Positions 27,911 to 37,410 of a DNA stretch of 64,000 nt are shown one piece after another. The position numbers and the translations under genes were made by a program. This DNA is from an uncultured Clostridia bacterium (lineage in GTDB: Bacteria; Bacillota; Clostridia; TANB77; CAG-465): contig CALXES010000005.1 in NCBI GenBank assembly GCA_944387385.1, positions 1 through 64,000 of the forward strand, given 5' to 3'. Positions within the stretch are counted from its first letter, which is position 1. Every line of letters begins with the position of its first letter. The notes under the pieces are model-generated. The model saw only the letters and a list, made by a program, of their open reading frames with translations, had not been told where the DNA came from and made no database searches.

Positions 27911-28456
27911 ATGAAAAAGAAAGAAAATATATTTGTTTCACTTTATAGGGATGCTAAAAATATTAAGCAAAAAGATCCTGCAACAAAAAATATTTTTGAA
28001 GTTGTTTTATTATATCCAGGATTTCATATATTAATTTTTCATAGAGTTGCACATTTTTTGTATAAAATTAAATTAAAATTATTTGCAAGGATTATATCTC
28101 AAATAGGAAGATTCTTTACTGGAATAGAAATACATCCGGGTGCTCAAATAGGTAAAAGACTTTTTATAGATCATGGAATGGGAATAGTAATAGGTGAAAC
28201 TGCAGAAGTTGGGGACAATTGTACAATTTATCATGGTTCAACACTTGGAGGAACCGGAAAAGATAAAAATAAAAGACACCCAACAATTGGAAATAACGTA
28301 TTAGTTGGTGCTGGAGCAAAAATTTTGGGACCGATATTAATAGGGGACAATGTTAAAATAGGAGCAGGTGCAGTTGTTTTAAATAATATAAAAGCTAATA
28401 CTACTGTTGTTGGTATTCCAGGGAAAATTGTAAAAGAAAAAGCAGTTCAAAATTGA
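27911..28456 (+). CDS. cysE: Serine O-acetyltransferase
   Basis: 181 residues from ATG 27911; GTG 27902 is in frame but forms part of the AGGTGAT site. A short helical N-terminus is followed by left-handed beta-helix hexapeptide repeats: [50 protein letters not shown] (split here by position only) and VVGIPGKIV. The DHGMG His and acetyl-CoA loop are intact. It makes O-acetylserine for cysteine synthesis. No T-box or S-box leader is seen. The stop is TGA, showing TGA is a normal terminator codon here. Confidence 0.95.
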   Translation: MKKKENIFVSLYRDAKNIKQKDPATKNIFEVVLLYPGFHILIFHRVAHFLYKIKLKLFARIISQIGRFFTGIEIHPGAQIGKRLFIDHGMGIVIGETAEVGDNCTIYHGSTLGGTGKDKNKRHPTIGNNVLVGAGAKILGPILIGDNVKIGAGAVVLNNIKANTTVVGIPGKIVKEKAVQN

Positions 28457-28462
28457 ACTGCT
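28431..28462 (-). terminator. Terminator for the DUF4230-like gene
   Basis: GCAGTTCAA pairs with TTGAACTGC; on the minus strand a CTTTTTCTTTT tract follows. The stem lies inside the end of cysE. Confidence 0.65.
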
Positions 28463-28466
28463 AATA

Positions 28467-29114
28467 TTATTTTTGCAAAATTTTAATTTTTACATTAAAA
28501 TTACTTGCTAGTGCATGGAAATAGGATTCTAAATTTAATTGCGCTTGTCTTTGATTTGCTTCTGTGTCAACTTTTTCAAGTATTTTATTTCTGGCTATTT
28601 GTTCAAACGCTGCTACTTGCTCAGGTGTATAAGAGCTACCAAAAATACTTTTATTTTCTGATGTAGAAAAATCTGTAATATCAACAGATGAAACAGTGAT
28701 ATCTCTAGGATCATAAAGAATTATTACAGTTGCATCTTCTGAAATACTAGTTTTAATGTTATTCATTTCTATAGTTGTTGATGTAGTATAATTTGCATAT
28801 ACTTTTATATCAGAGTTAAATAACCATTCAGTCCAACCATTATTCTCAGGTGTTTTATCATGTGATAGTGTGATTTTTCCACTAGTTCTTAGTATTGTTA
28901 ATGCAATATTATTATCTATATTATTAATATAATTTTGAGCGTTTTCTATTTCTTTATCTAATAATTCTTGTTCTAGGTCAGCTTCGTCTTGAGCTTGTAC
29001 TTCTCTTTTTAGATCGTCTACTTCTCTATTTTTGTACTGAATAAATTGATATCCTGTAAAAACAATTGCACATAGTAAAAACAAAAATAGAATCCTTTTT
29101 AACATTTTTTTCAT
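28467..29114 (-). CDS. DUF4230-like membrane-anchored protein
   Basis: 215 residues: basic start, a membrane helix (about 6-25), a charged coiled-coil segment (about 30-60), then a beta-rich domain containing DIKVYANYTT and ISEDATVIILYDPRDITVSSVD, followed by a helix with many Ala and Glu (SYTPEQVAAFEQIARNKIL). This layout matches DUF4230 proteins, whose function is unknown. AAAGGAGGT ribosome site. Single-gene unit. Confidence 0.78.
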   Translation of the reverse strand: MKKMLKRILFLFLLCAIVFTGYQFIQYKNREVDDLKREVQAQDEADLEQELLDKEIENAQNYINNIDNNIALTILRTSGKITLSHDKTPENNGWTEWLFNSDIKVYANYTTSTTIEMNNIKTSISEDATVIILYDPRDITVSSVDITDFSTSENKSIFGSSYTPEQVAAFEQIARNKILEKVDTEANQRQAQLNLESYFHALASNFNVKIKILQK

Positions 29115-29254
29115 AATATCAATGACCTCCTTTTAAAATTTTAAAAAAATATAATATACAAGCACAATTATATTATAGCATACTTTACATAAAAAGTAAA
29201 CAAAAATACTTTTTTTGCTGTTGTGAAATTTATGTAAAATCTAATTAAAAGTAA

Positions 29255-29283
29255 TTGATTAATTTTTTTTTTATTGATACAAT
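29255..29283 (+). promoter_or_regulatory. sigma-A promoter of the FIST-ALDH-ADH cluster
   Basis: TTGATT at 29255-29260, 17 bases, TACAAT at 29278-29283. Confidence 0.6.
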
Positions 29284-29320
29284 TTAATTGTAAAAGTTTT
29301 TTTACAAAGGGGGAGATTGT

Positions 29321-30487
29321 ATGTTAAAATCAAATGTTGGTTGGAGTATAGCTAAATCAAGCAAAGATGCTGGTAAAGAAGCAGCTCAAAAGGCTATAGC
29401 TAATCTAACACAAACAAAAGTAGCTTTACTTTATACTTCTGTAGACAATAATGTAGAGGAAGTATTAGAAGGAGCAAAAGAGGCCCTAGGTGAAGTTCCT
29501 ATTGTAGGATGTACTTCAAGTGGCGGAATTATTGTACCAGATGGATTCATTACTTCAGAAAATGGTTTTGTAGGTGTTATGGCTCTATCTGATAGTGCAA
29601 TGAGTGTAGGAGTTGCAGGAAGTGCGTTAGATAAGGATGCAAGAGAGACAGGAAGAAAAATCGCAGAAGAAGCAATGAAAAAAGCAGGAAAAACATGTGC
29701 ACCTTCATATTTTTATATGGCAGCTTCACCAAAAGAAGAAGAAGATTACTTAAAAGGTATTGAAGATGTTATAGGTAGAGTACCAATGTTTGGAGGCTCA
29801 GCTGCAGATAATACTGTTGAAGGACTTTGGTCATTATATACAGATGATGTTGTATTTAATGATGGATGTGTAGTTGCATTTTTCTACACAGATAAACCTT
29901 TATCTAATGTATATACTGGTGCTTATAGAGAAACAGATGACGTTGGAATAATTACAAAAGTTGAAGGAAAAAGAAAACTAGTTGAAATAAATGGAATGCC
30001 AGCATTAGAGCAATACTCTAAATGGACTGGTAAGAAGATAGACGATCTTAAAGGAGGAAATCTTTTAGTTGAGACTATTCTTTCACCACTTGGAGTAAAA
30101 GATAGACTTGGAGATTTAGTAGCAATTCGTCATCCAATGGCTGGAAATGATGATTTATCTATGAATATTGGAAACCAACTTGCTGAGAAAACTGCAATTG
30201 TTCGTATGGAAGCAACTGTAGATGAACTTATTCAGTCAACTACTGATGCAATGAAATCAGTAAAAGAAGGATTACCAAATGGTGTTGGAGCATATTTACT
30301 TGTTCATTGTGGAGGAAGAAAACTTGGAATTGGAGATAGAATAGATGAAGTATCAAAAAGGTTAAAAGACGAAGCAGGAGATACTCCATTTATGACTATA
30401 TTTACATTTGGTGAGTATGGTTCAAATAATAATGATAGAAATACTTGCGGAGGACTTATGCTATCATTTACTGGTCTTGGTAAATGA
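29321..30487 (+). CDS. FIST domain-containing protein
   Basis: 388 residues: FIST_N (LTQTKVALLYTSVDNNVEEV, VPIVGCTSSGGIIV, FGGSAADN) and FIST_C (AVYTGAYRETDD-like turn, LVHCGGRKLGIGDR, PFMTIFTFGEYGS). FIST domains are predicted ligand sensors; here the domain stands alone with no kinase or GGDEF output. GGGGGAG ribosome site. Its stop overlaps an ATG of the aldehyde dehydrogenase (ATGA at 30484-30487), indicating a translationally coupled operon with the dehydrogenases. It may sense an aldehyde-related or amino-acid ligand, which is inference. Confidence 0.92.
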   Translation: MLKSNVGWSIAKSSKDAGKEAAQKAIANLTQTKVALLYTSVDNNVEEVLEGAKEALGEVPIVGCTSSGGIIVPDGFITSENGFVGVMALSDSAMSVGVAGSALDKDARETGRKIAEEAMKKAGKTCAPSYFYMAASPKEEEDYLKGIEDVIGRVPMFGGSAADNTVEGLWSLYTDDVVFNDGCVVAFFYTDKPLSNVYTGAYRETDDVGIITKVEGKRKLVEINGMPALEQYSKWTGKKIDDLKGGNLLVETILSPLGVKDRLGDLVAIRHPMAGNDDLSMNIGNQLAEKTAIVRMEATVDELIQSTTDAMKSVKEGLPNGVGAYLLVHCGGRKLGIGDRIDEVSKRLKDEAGDTPFMTIFTFGEYGSNNNDRNTCGGLMLSFTGLGK

Positions 30488-31942
30488 AGAGCTCCACAGG
30501 GTAATCCAAAAAATTTAATTGGTTATGAATGGAAGGAAGCTAAAGATGGAAAATATATTGAGGTAGATAACCCTGCTACTCAAGAAATAATAGCTAAAGT
30601 TCCAAATTGCTCAGATGCAGATGTTGATGAAGCTGTAAGAGTTGCTCAAATTGAGCAAAAGAAATGGGCTAAGATACCAATGCATCAAAGAGGAAGAATA
30701 CTAAATAAATTTGTAGAGCTAGTAGAAGAACATGCAGATGATCTTGCATGGCTACTATCTAGTGAAACAGGTAAACCAATTAAAGAGGCTATAGCAGAGA
30801 TAGGAAATTGTAGAAATTTTGTAAATGGATATGTTGAAAAGGCAAAACATTTATATGGAGAAAGTCTTATAGGAGAAGCAGAACCAGGACAAGAAAAATG
30901 TATGCAAATAACAGTAAGAGAGCCAATAGGTGTTATTGCTGCAATTATCCCATTTAATTTCCCTTGTGATTTGTTTGGTCAAAAAGTACCATCTGCTTTA
31001 ATAATGGGAAATGCTGTTATTGTTAAACCATCTAACTATAATCCTCTTACACTTATAGAGTACGTAAGGTTAATGGTAGAAGCTGGTGTTCCAGCTGGAT
31101 GTATTCAAGTGTTAACTGGAGACGGACCAACTTGTGGGCAAGCTTTAGCAAGACACCCAGGTGTTCATCTTGTATCACTAACAGGAAGTACTGCAGCAGG
31201 TATGCAAACAATGGCTACTTGTGCACAAAACTTAACACATGTACTTTTAGAACTTGGTGGAAATGATGCCTTTATTATGCTTGAAGACGGTGATATGGAT
31301 TTAGGAATAAAAGAAGCTATGTGGGGAAGATTATATAATGCAGGACAAGTATGTTGTGCAAGTAAAAGATTTTTAATCCATAATTCAAGAAAACAAGAAT
31401 TTATAGATAGAATGAAAGAAGTTATATCTAAACTTAAAGTTGGAGACCCATCATCATTTGATACAGATATGGGACCATTAATTAACATATCAGCAGCTAA
31501 AAGAGTTGAAGAATATGTAAATAAAACAGTTGAACAAGGTGCAAAAATAGTGTGTGGAGGAAAAAGATATTCTGCATATTATGGACCTACAATTTTAGAT
31601 AATGTAACAAAAGATATGGATGTTGCAAAAGATATGGAAATATTTGGACCTGTTATTCCAGTAATCGGATTTGATACAGTAGAAGAAGCAATTGAAATTG
31701 CAAATCAATCATCTTATGGTTTATGTGGTTGTGTAATAACAAAAGATTATAAGCTTGGAATTCAAGTTGCATCAAAACTTGAATGTGGAGGAGCAATTGT
31801 AAATGGTGCAAGCTTCTATAGAAGTGCTGAGATGCCTTTTGGTGGATGGAAGCATAGTGGTATCGGAAATGAGGGTATTGCAACAACACTTGAAGAGGTT
31901 TCAAGACTTAAAACAATAGTACTTAAAGATGTACTTGAATAA
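30484..31942 (+). CDS. NAD(P)-dependent aldehyde dehydrogenase, apparent frameshift near start
   Basis: The enzyme has all class motifs: LLELGGNDAF with the catalytic Glu, NAGQVCCASKR with the catalytic Cys, and FGGWKHSGIGNEG near the end. The first ATG in the main frame is at 30680, but about 64 codons upstream encode a canonical N-terminus (NLIGYEW, EVDNPATQEIIAKVP, DVDEAVRVA) without any ATG, GTG or TTG. The natural start is the ATG at 30484, overlapping the FIST stop; reaching the main frame requires loss of one G from the GGG at 30499-30501, giving MKSSTGNPKNLIGYEW. It oxidises aldehydes to acids or acyl products. The conservative call is 30680-31942, 420 residues. Confidence 0.85.
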
Positions 31943-31993
31943 TAAAATTAAAAATGCAAATAATATTTATAGTATAATTAGGAGGTATTAGTA

Positions 31994-33145
31994 GTGGCAA
32001 AAAAATTTGTATTAAATGAGACATCATATTTTGGAATTGGTGCAAGAGAAGTTCTTGCAGATGAGATTAAAAAAAGAGGATATAAAAAAGTATTGGTAGT
32101 TACAGATAAATCATTATTTGATTGTGGAGTAACTACTAAAGTTACAGATGAATTAGATAAAGCAAAAATTGCTTATAGTGTATATTCTGATGTAAAACCT
32201 AATCCAACAAAGGCAAATGTATGGGATGGTCTTAAAGCTTGTAAAAAAGCAGAAGCAGATGTATTAGTTGCAGTTGGTGGTGGATCAAGTATTGATACTG
32301 CAAAGGCAATAGGAATTATAATGACAAATCCAGATAAAGAGGATATTGTGTCACTTGAAGGAGCAGTTAATACTAAGAATAAATCTCTGCCAATAATTGC
32401 ATTGCCTACAACAGCAGGTACTGCTGCAGAAGTAACAATAAATTATGTTATTACAGATGAAGATAGAGAAGTAAAAATGGTATGTGTTGATCCACATGAT
32501 ATTCCAGTTTTGGCAATCATAGATACAGAATTAATGGCTTCAATGCCAAAATCTATTGCAGCTTCTACTGGTATGGATGCTTTAACTCATGCTGTTGAAG
32601 GATATATTACTAAAGCACACAATACGATGTCAGATATGTTTCATATGCAAGCAATTAAATTAATTTTTGAATATTTACCAGCAGCAGTTAATGATAAAGA
32701 TTCTGATGCTATAGATAAGATGGGACTTGCACAGTATATAGCTGGTATGGGATTTTCAAATGTTGGACTTGGTATTGTTCATTCAATGGCACATCAATTA
32801 GGTGCTGTATATGATACACCGCATGGACTTGCAAATGCTATCTTACTTCCAACAGTAATGAGATTTAATGGTGAAGTTTGTTATGAAAGATTTAGAGAAA
32901 TTTTAATAGCTTTGGGTGTAGATGCAAAATCTATGAATAAAAATGAAGTTATAGATAAATTTGTTGAAATGATTGAAGAATTATCTAGAAAAGTTGGAAT
33001 TACTCAAACAGTTAAAGATACAGGATGTAAGGAAGAAGATTTTGAAATGCTTGCTCAAAAGGCAATGAACGATGCTTGTAAGCCAGGAAATCCAAGAGAA
33101 GTAACTAAAGAAGATTTTATTGAATTATATAGAAAAGCAATGTAA
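31994..33145 (+). CDS. Iron-containing alcohol dehydrogenase
   Basis: 383 residues from GTG 31994, with GGAGGT 7 bases upstream. NAD-binding GGGSSIDTAKAIG, PTTAGTAAEVT, and the metal ligands Asp/His in ALTHAVEGY, HSMAHQLGAVYDTPHGLANA mark group III (FucO/1,3-propanediol dehydrogenase type). It interconverts alcohols and aldehydes, so with the adjacent aldehyde dehydrogenase it could form a two-step alcohol-to-acid module. The substrate cannot be assigned. Confidence 0.95.
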   Translation: MAKKFVLNETSYFGIGAREVLADEIKKRGYKKVLVVTDKSLFDCGVTTKVTDELDKAKIAYSVYSDVKPNPTKANVWDGLKACKKAEADVLVAVGGGSSIDTAKAIGIIMTNPDKEDIVSLEGAVNTKNKSLPIIALPTTAGTAAEVTINYVITDEDREVKMVCVDPHDIPVLAIIDTELMASMPKSIAASTGMDALTHAVEGYITKAHNTMSDMFHMQAIKLIFEYLPAAVNDKDSDAIDKMGLAQYIAGMGFSNVGLGIVHSMAHQLGAVYDTPHGLANAILLPTVMRFNGEVCYERFREILIALGVDAKSMNKNEVIDKFVEMIEELSRKVGITQTVKDTGCKEEDFEMLAQKAMNDACKPGNPREVTKEDFIELYRKAM

Positions 33146-33149
33146 AAAA

Positions 33150-33182
33150 TAGCAGCAGCTCTTATAAAGAGCTGCTGTTTTT
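33150..33182 (+). terminator. Rho-independent terminator
   Basis: An 11-base-pair stem CAGCAGCTCTT / AAGAGCTGCTG with an ATA loop and a T run ends the FIST-ALDH-ADH operon. Confidence 0.92.
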
Positions 33183-33198
33183 AGGTACAGGCAGTAGA

Positions 33199-33876
33199 TT
33201 ATTGTTCCTTTTTTTCTTTCCGCTTTCTTAGTAAACCATCTATTTTTACAAGTAGAAAACTTATCGTTATAAAGCCGATAGTAAAAAGTAAAAGATAGCC
33301 TATTACACCATCTACGCCTATTTTGTCTATATCTAAGAAAAAATAAGCATACTTGTTAGAACCACCGACTCCAAAGAAACGACCACCAAAATAAGCATAT
33401 GTATAAACATATATAGGGTATAGAGCAGGGAAAATACACCAAATAGGAATATATTTTGGTTTGAATTTTCCTTTTTCATCAAATATAATATAATCCAAAA
33501 AAACAAGTATTGGCGTTATAAAGTGAACAAAAAGGTTCGAAAAATTTAATATATTTGATGAAGAAGTTCTTACATCCATCATAAAATCAAGCTTTTGAAG
33601 TGATATATTATATACTATGAATGTAAGAAGTATGGCCATTATTATAGCTCCCTTTAATATGTAATACATGTTTGTGCTATCAAAATTTGGCTTGAATTTC
33701 TTAGCGATAAAAAATCCAACGTAAAAAACTAAAACAAGCAAGTTACTTTGCATTGTATAAAATGAAAAAATACTTGCAAGTGATGTCGTCTTAATTAGAT
33801 TAGACAAAATCCCAATTAAGCAACACAAAATTATGGTTACTTTAAAAGCGAAAGAAAATCTTCTTTTGCTATTCAT
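33199..33876 (-). CDS. Pr6Pr-like integral membrane protein
   Basis: 225 residues from ATG 33876 (a TTG at 33885 abuts the GAGGTG site). Six hydrophobic segments; FYTMQSNLLVLVFYV, a VHFITPILVFLDYIIFDEKG block and WCIFPALYPIYVYTYAYFGG match the Pr6Pr/FAR-17a-like membrane family. Function unknown. It converges on the alcohol dehydrogenase. Confidence 0.82.
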   Translation of the reverse strand: MNSKRRFSFAFKVTIILCCLIGILSNLIKTTSLASIFSFYTMQSNLLVLVFYVGFFIAKKFKPNFDSTNMYYILKGAIIMAILLTFIVYNISLQKLDFMMDVRTSSSNILNFSNLFVHFITPILVFLDYIIFDEKGKFKPKYIPIWCIFPALYPIYVYTYAYFGGRFFGVGGSNKYAYFFLDIDKIGVDGVIGYLLLFTIGFITISFLLVKIDGLLRKRKEKKEQ

Positions 33877-34017
33877 ATTCAACACCTCACAATAAAAACC
33901 ATTATACTATATTTTGACTTATTTTTCAATCTTATAGTTTACAATAATTTAAAATATACTTGACATTATATAAATATAATGATAAAAAATAAGTAAAAAG
34001 GGGAAGAGGAAAAATAT

Positions 34018-34773
34018 ATGAAAGCTTTAGTAACTGGAGCATCTTCTGGTATTGGATATAGCATAGCTAGATATCTTAGCAAAATAGGGTATGATCTAAT
34101 AATTGTTGCAAGAAGAAAAGATTGTCTAGAAAATCTTAAAAGAGAGTGTAATACCAAAGTTAAAATAATAGATTTGGATTTGAGCATAATATCCAATATG
34201 TATAAGCTATATGAATTAACAAAAGAAGATGATATAGATCTTTTAGTAAATAATGCAGGAGTAGGAATTTATGGTGAATTTTATGATATAGATGTTAGTA
34301 AAGAAATTGGAATGCTCAATTTGAATGTAATAGCTACGGATGTTTTAACAAAACTATATTTAAAGGATATGGTAAGTAAAAATAGTGGAAAAATACTTAA
34401 TGTATCTTCAGTTTTAGGCTTTATGCCAGGACCACTAATGAGTTCATATTATGCAAGTAAAGCATATATAACAAGTATGAGTAGAGCAATTAATACAGAA
34501 CTTAAAATGAAAAGAATAAATGTAGTTGTATCAACTCTTTGTGCTGGAGCTGTGGATACTAATTTTAATAGTGATTTAGGAGTAAGTTTTTTTATACCAC
34601 CAAGTAATTCACAAAAAGTAGCAGAATATACAATAGAAAAGCTTATGAAAAATAAAGAAATTATTATACCAGGAGTATTTAATAAATTTACTTATGTATT
34701 AAATAAAATTATTCCAATAAATATATCTAAATATTTGTTATATATTACTCAAAATGGTAAAAGATATTATTAA
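34018..34773 (+). CDS. Short-chain dehydrogenase/reductase
   Basis: 251 residues. Rossmann TGASSGIGYSIARYL at the N-terminus, NNAGVGIYG, the catalytic SSV and YYASKAY (Tyr-x-x-x-Lys) are intact. Length and motifs fit classical SDRs of the DltE/YqjQ type that act on lipids or ketones with NADP; the substrate is unknown. GGGGAAGAGG ribosome site. Single-gene unit with its own terminator. A second SDR starts at 63598. Confidence 0.93.
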   Translation: MKALVTGASSGIGYSIARYLSKIGYDLIIVARRKDCLENLKRECNTKVKIIDLDLSIISNMYKLYELTKEDDIDLLVNNAGVGIYGEFYDIDVSKEIGMLNLNVIATDVLTKLYLKDMVSKNSGKILNVSSVLGFMPGPLMSSYYASKAYITSMSRAINTELKMKRINVVVSTLCAGAVDTNFNSDLGVSFFIPPSNSQKVAEYTIEKLMKNKEIIIPGVFNKFTYVLNKIIPINISKYLLYITQNGKRYY

Positions 34774-34805
34774 GAAGTTATAATCTAATTTATAACTTCT
34801 TTTTT
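34773..34805 (+). terminator. Rho-independent terminator
   Basis: AGAAGTTATAA pairs with TTATAACTTCT followed by a T run. Confidence 0.85.
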
Positions 34806-34854
34806 GTATAAATTTTTTAGTTTTGAATCATAACTATAATAGGAGTAAATATAT

Positions 34855-36333
34855 ATGGAGAATTTAATTGAGTATTTAAAGAGTAGATTAAAAAATTTAG
34901 ATGATATATATTTTAGAGAATTAAATATAAAAAACAAAAAAGTGTTTATTGCTTTTAGTGATGCACTTATAGATTCGAGTTTAGTATCTAATTTTGTTAT
35001 AAGAAGTCTTGTTGATATAATAAGCAGTGATGAACTGGAAGATAAAAATAACTTAAAAAGTAAAATCGAAGAGAAAATAGGAATTAATTCAAAAAAAATT
35101 GACCTTGAAAATAGTATTGCAATAAATAAAATTAAAAAATTAGATAAAGAGAAGGATAACTTGTTTACATATATTTTGTCTGGTTTTGTTTTAATAGTTT
35201 TAGATGAAAATATTTATGCAGTAGAGACAAAAGCATCTCTTATAAGAGGAATTTCAGAGCCTACAAGTGAAAATTCTGTAAGAGGAGCAAAAGATTCATT
35301 TGTCGAAAATATAATGACAAATATTGGACTAATAAGGCGTAGGATAAAAACTGAAAAATTAGAATACAAAGAGACTAAAATTGGGACAAAAACTAATACC
35401 ACTGTAGGAATAATGTATGTATCAAATATTGCTAAGTCAGAGCTTGTTGATTTAGTAGAAGAAAAAATAAATAAAATTGTTATAGATGGAATACTTGATG
35501 TTAATTATATCCAAGAATATATTGAGGAAAAAAATGAATCTGACTTTCCTGTATCTATAAATACAGAAAGACCAGACATTGTCTCATACTATTTATTGCA
35601 AGGAAGAATCGCTGTGTTAGTAGATAATAGCCCATATGTTTTGATTTTACCAGCTTTTTTCGAAGATTTTATAAACAATATAGATGACGTTTATCAAAAA
35701 TCTAAGAACGTAACCATTACAAAAATAATAAGATATATGTGCTTAATACTTACTGTAATGGTTCCTGCTTTTTATCTATCTTTGATAACTTTTGATCAGG
35801 AATCAATACCTACTGAGCTTTTAACTTCATTTGCCGCACAAAGAGAAGGGGTACCTTTTCCAGCTTTTATTGAAGCAATTACAATGGTCTTTGCTTTTGA
35901 AATATTAAGAGAAAGTGATTTAAGATCAAATAAAATATCAGGAAATACTATGTCTATAGTTGGAGCTTTAATATTAGGTGATGCAGCTGTAAGTGCGGGA
36001 ATAGTCTCACCTATAATGATTATTGTAGTAGCTTTAACTACCATTTCTGGTTTAACATTTTCAGATATAAATGTTATAAATGCTCTTAGAAAATGGCGAG
36101 CAATATATATGATTTTTGCAAGTTTATGTGGACTTATTGGTATGGCTATGGCAACTATTTTATTTGTTACAAGTCTTGTCAGCACTAATAGTTATACAAA
36201 ATCATTTACATATCCTGTAGCCCCTTTAAATATGACTCAAGTTAAGAAAAGTTTGTTTACAAGAATGGCAATTCCAAAAGATCATACAAGGCAAAAAATA
36301 CTCACTAATAACTTGACTAGAAGTAGAGAATAG
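34855..36333 (+). CDS. gerKA: Spore germination receptor A subunit (GerA family)
   Basis: 492 residues, PF03323. A cytoplasmic N-terminal domain with the conserved ETKASLIRGISEPTSENSVRG-type segment (about residues 122-142) and RPDIVSYYLLQGRIAVLVDNSP, then five to six membrane helices with REGVPFPAFIEAI and ILGDAAVSAGIVSP. It forms part of the inner-membrane germinant receptor of the spore. A possible forespore sigma-G promoter (TGTATA at 34805, CATAACTA at 34829) precedes AGGAG. First gene of a gerA-gerC-gerB operon. Confidence 0.95.
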   Translation: MENLIEYLKSRLKNLDDIYFRELNIKNKKVFIAFSDALIDSSLVSNFVIRSLVDIISSDELEDKNNLKSKIEEKIGINSKKIDLENSIAINKIKKLDKEKDNLFTYILSGFVLIVLDENIYAVETKASLIRGISEPTSENSVRGAKDSFVENIMTNIGLIRRRIKTEKLEYKETKIGTKTNTTVGIMYVSNIAKSELVDLVEEKINKIVIDGILDVNYIQEYIEEKNESDFPVSINTERPDIVSYYLLQGRIAVLVDNSPYVLILPAFFEDFINNIDDVYQKSKNVTITKIIRYMCLILTVMVPAFYLSLITFDQESIPTELLTSFAAQREGVPFPAFIEAITMVFAFEILRESDLRSNKISGNTMSIVGALILGDAAVSAGIVSPIMIIVVALTTISGLTFSDINVINALRKWRAIYMIFASLCGLIGMAMATILFVTSLVSTNSYTKSFTYPVAPLNMTQVKKSLFTRMAIPKDHTRQKILTNNLTRSRE

Positions 36334-36342
36334 GTGATTTTT

Positions 36343-37410
36343 ATGAGAAAATATGTAATAGCTTTATTAGTATTTGTTATTATATTTAATGGTTTTAGTA
36401 GTATAAAAGAGCTAACAGATTTAGCAATAGTAAAAGCAATGGGAATAGACTTGACTGAAGATGGAAAATATCATATATCTGCTATAGTAATTGATACATC
36501 AGATTCAGAAAATACTAATAGTGGGATAGTGTATGAAGCAATTGGAGATTCTGTACATGATGCTGCAAGAAATATAGTTGGAATTTCTCCTAAAAAGTTA
36601 TATTTAGCTCATATGGAAACACTAGTAATATCAGAAGAAGTAGCTAAAACTCAAACAGAAAATGTATTAGACTTTTTTATAAGGGATAATGAGGGAAGCA
36701 ATGCATTTTATTTATTTATTGCAAATGGTGCTAAATCAAGTGAAATAATAGATATAATAAATACTGAAAAAATTGATATGGTATCATTTTTGCAAGCTAC
36801 AGAAAAATATAGAGGAATAGCAAATTTAAAAAATTTAAATGAAATTATTAAGACGATTTTAAAAGATGGAAATGAAATATGTGCAAATTCTATATCTATT
36901 AAAGACGAAAAAATAGTAATAAATGACATGGCATATTTTAGAGACTGGAATATGGCCGGATACTTAACTTCACAGGAAAGTGTGTTATATAATATACTTA
37001 TTAACGAGATTAGTAATATAATTTTGAGCGTTGATCAAGGAGATAATTTAATAGTTGCAGAGGTTATGGATTCCAAAAGTAAAATAAGTATTGAAAATGA
37101 AGATACTATTAATATTGAGATAAAGATAAAGGCGAATCTATCTGAAACAAGTAAAGATATTAAAATAACAAACAGTGAAAAACTCGAAGAGATAGAAAAT
37201 AATTTTGAAGAAAAAATTAATAATGAGATGCTCGTATTTTATAATAAAATTAAAAATGAATATAATAGTGATATACTTGGCTTTGGTAATTTGCTTTATA
37301 GAAAGAAAAATCAATTATATACTCAAGATAATTACTTGCAAAAGTTAAATGTGAATGTAAATACACAAGTAAACATTTCTAATCAAGGAGGGATAAATAA
37401 AACATGGTAG
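36343..37410 (+). CDS. gerKC: Spore germination receptor C subunit (Ger(x)C family)
   Basis: 355 residues from ATG 36343; GTG 36334 is part of the AGGTGAT site. The family opening KELTDLAIVKAMGIDLTEDG and the middle KLYLAHMETLVISEE segment are clear. GerC proteins are normally lipoproteins, but the position of the lipobox cysteine is Phe18 (FNGFSSIKEL), so this one appears to be anchored by its uncleaved helix or secreted. Sits between gerA and gerB; overlaps gerB by 7 bases. Confidence 0.92.
   Translation: MRKYVIALLVFVIIFNGFSSIKELTDLAIVKAMGIDLTEDGKYHISAIVIDTSDSENTNSGIVYEAIGDSVHDAARNIVGISPKKLYLAHMETLVISEEVAKTQTENVLDFFIRDNEGSNAFYLFIANGAKSSEIIDIINTEKIDMVSFLQATEKYRGIANLKNLNEIIKTILKDGNEICANSISIKDEKIVINDMAYFRDWNMAGYLTSQESVLYNILINEISNIILSVDQGDNLIVAEVMDSKSKISIENEDTINIEIKIKANLSETSKDIKITNSEKLEEIENNFEEKINNEMLVFYNKIKNEYNSDILGFGNLLYRKKNQLYTQDNYLQKLNVNVNTQVNISNQGGINKTW

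Noticed and set aside
30485-30487. TGA between FIST and ALDH as selenocysteine or tryptophan codon giving a fusion protein
   Set aside because: TGA is used as a stop elsewhere (for example cysE), no SECIS-like hairpin is evident, and a one-base frameshift from the overlapping ATG explains the data better.
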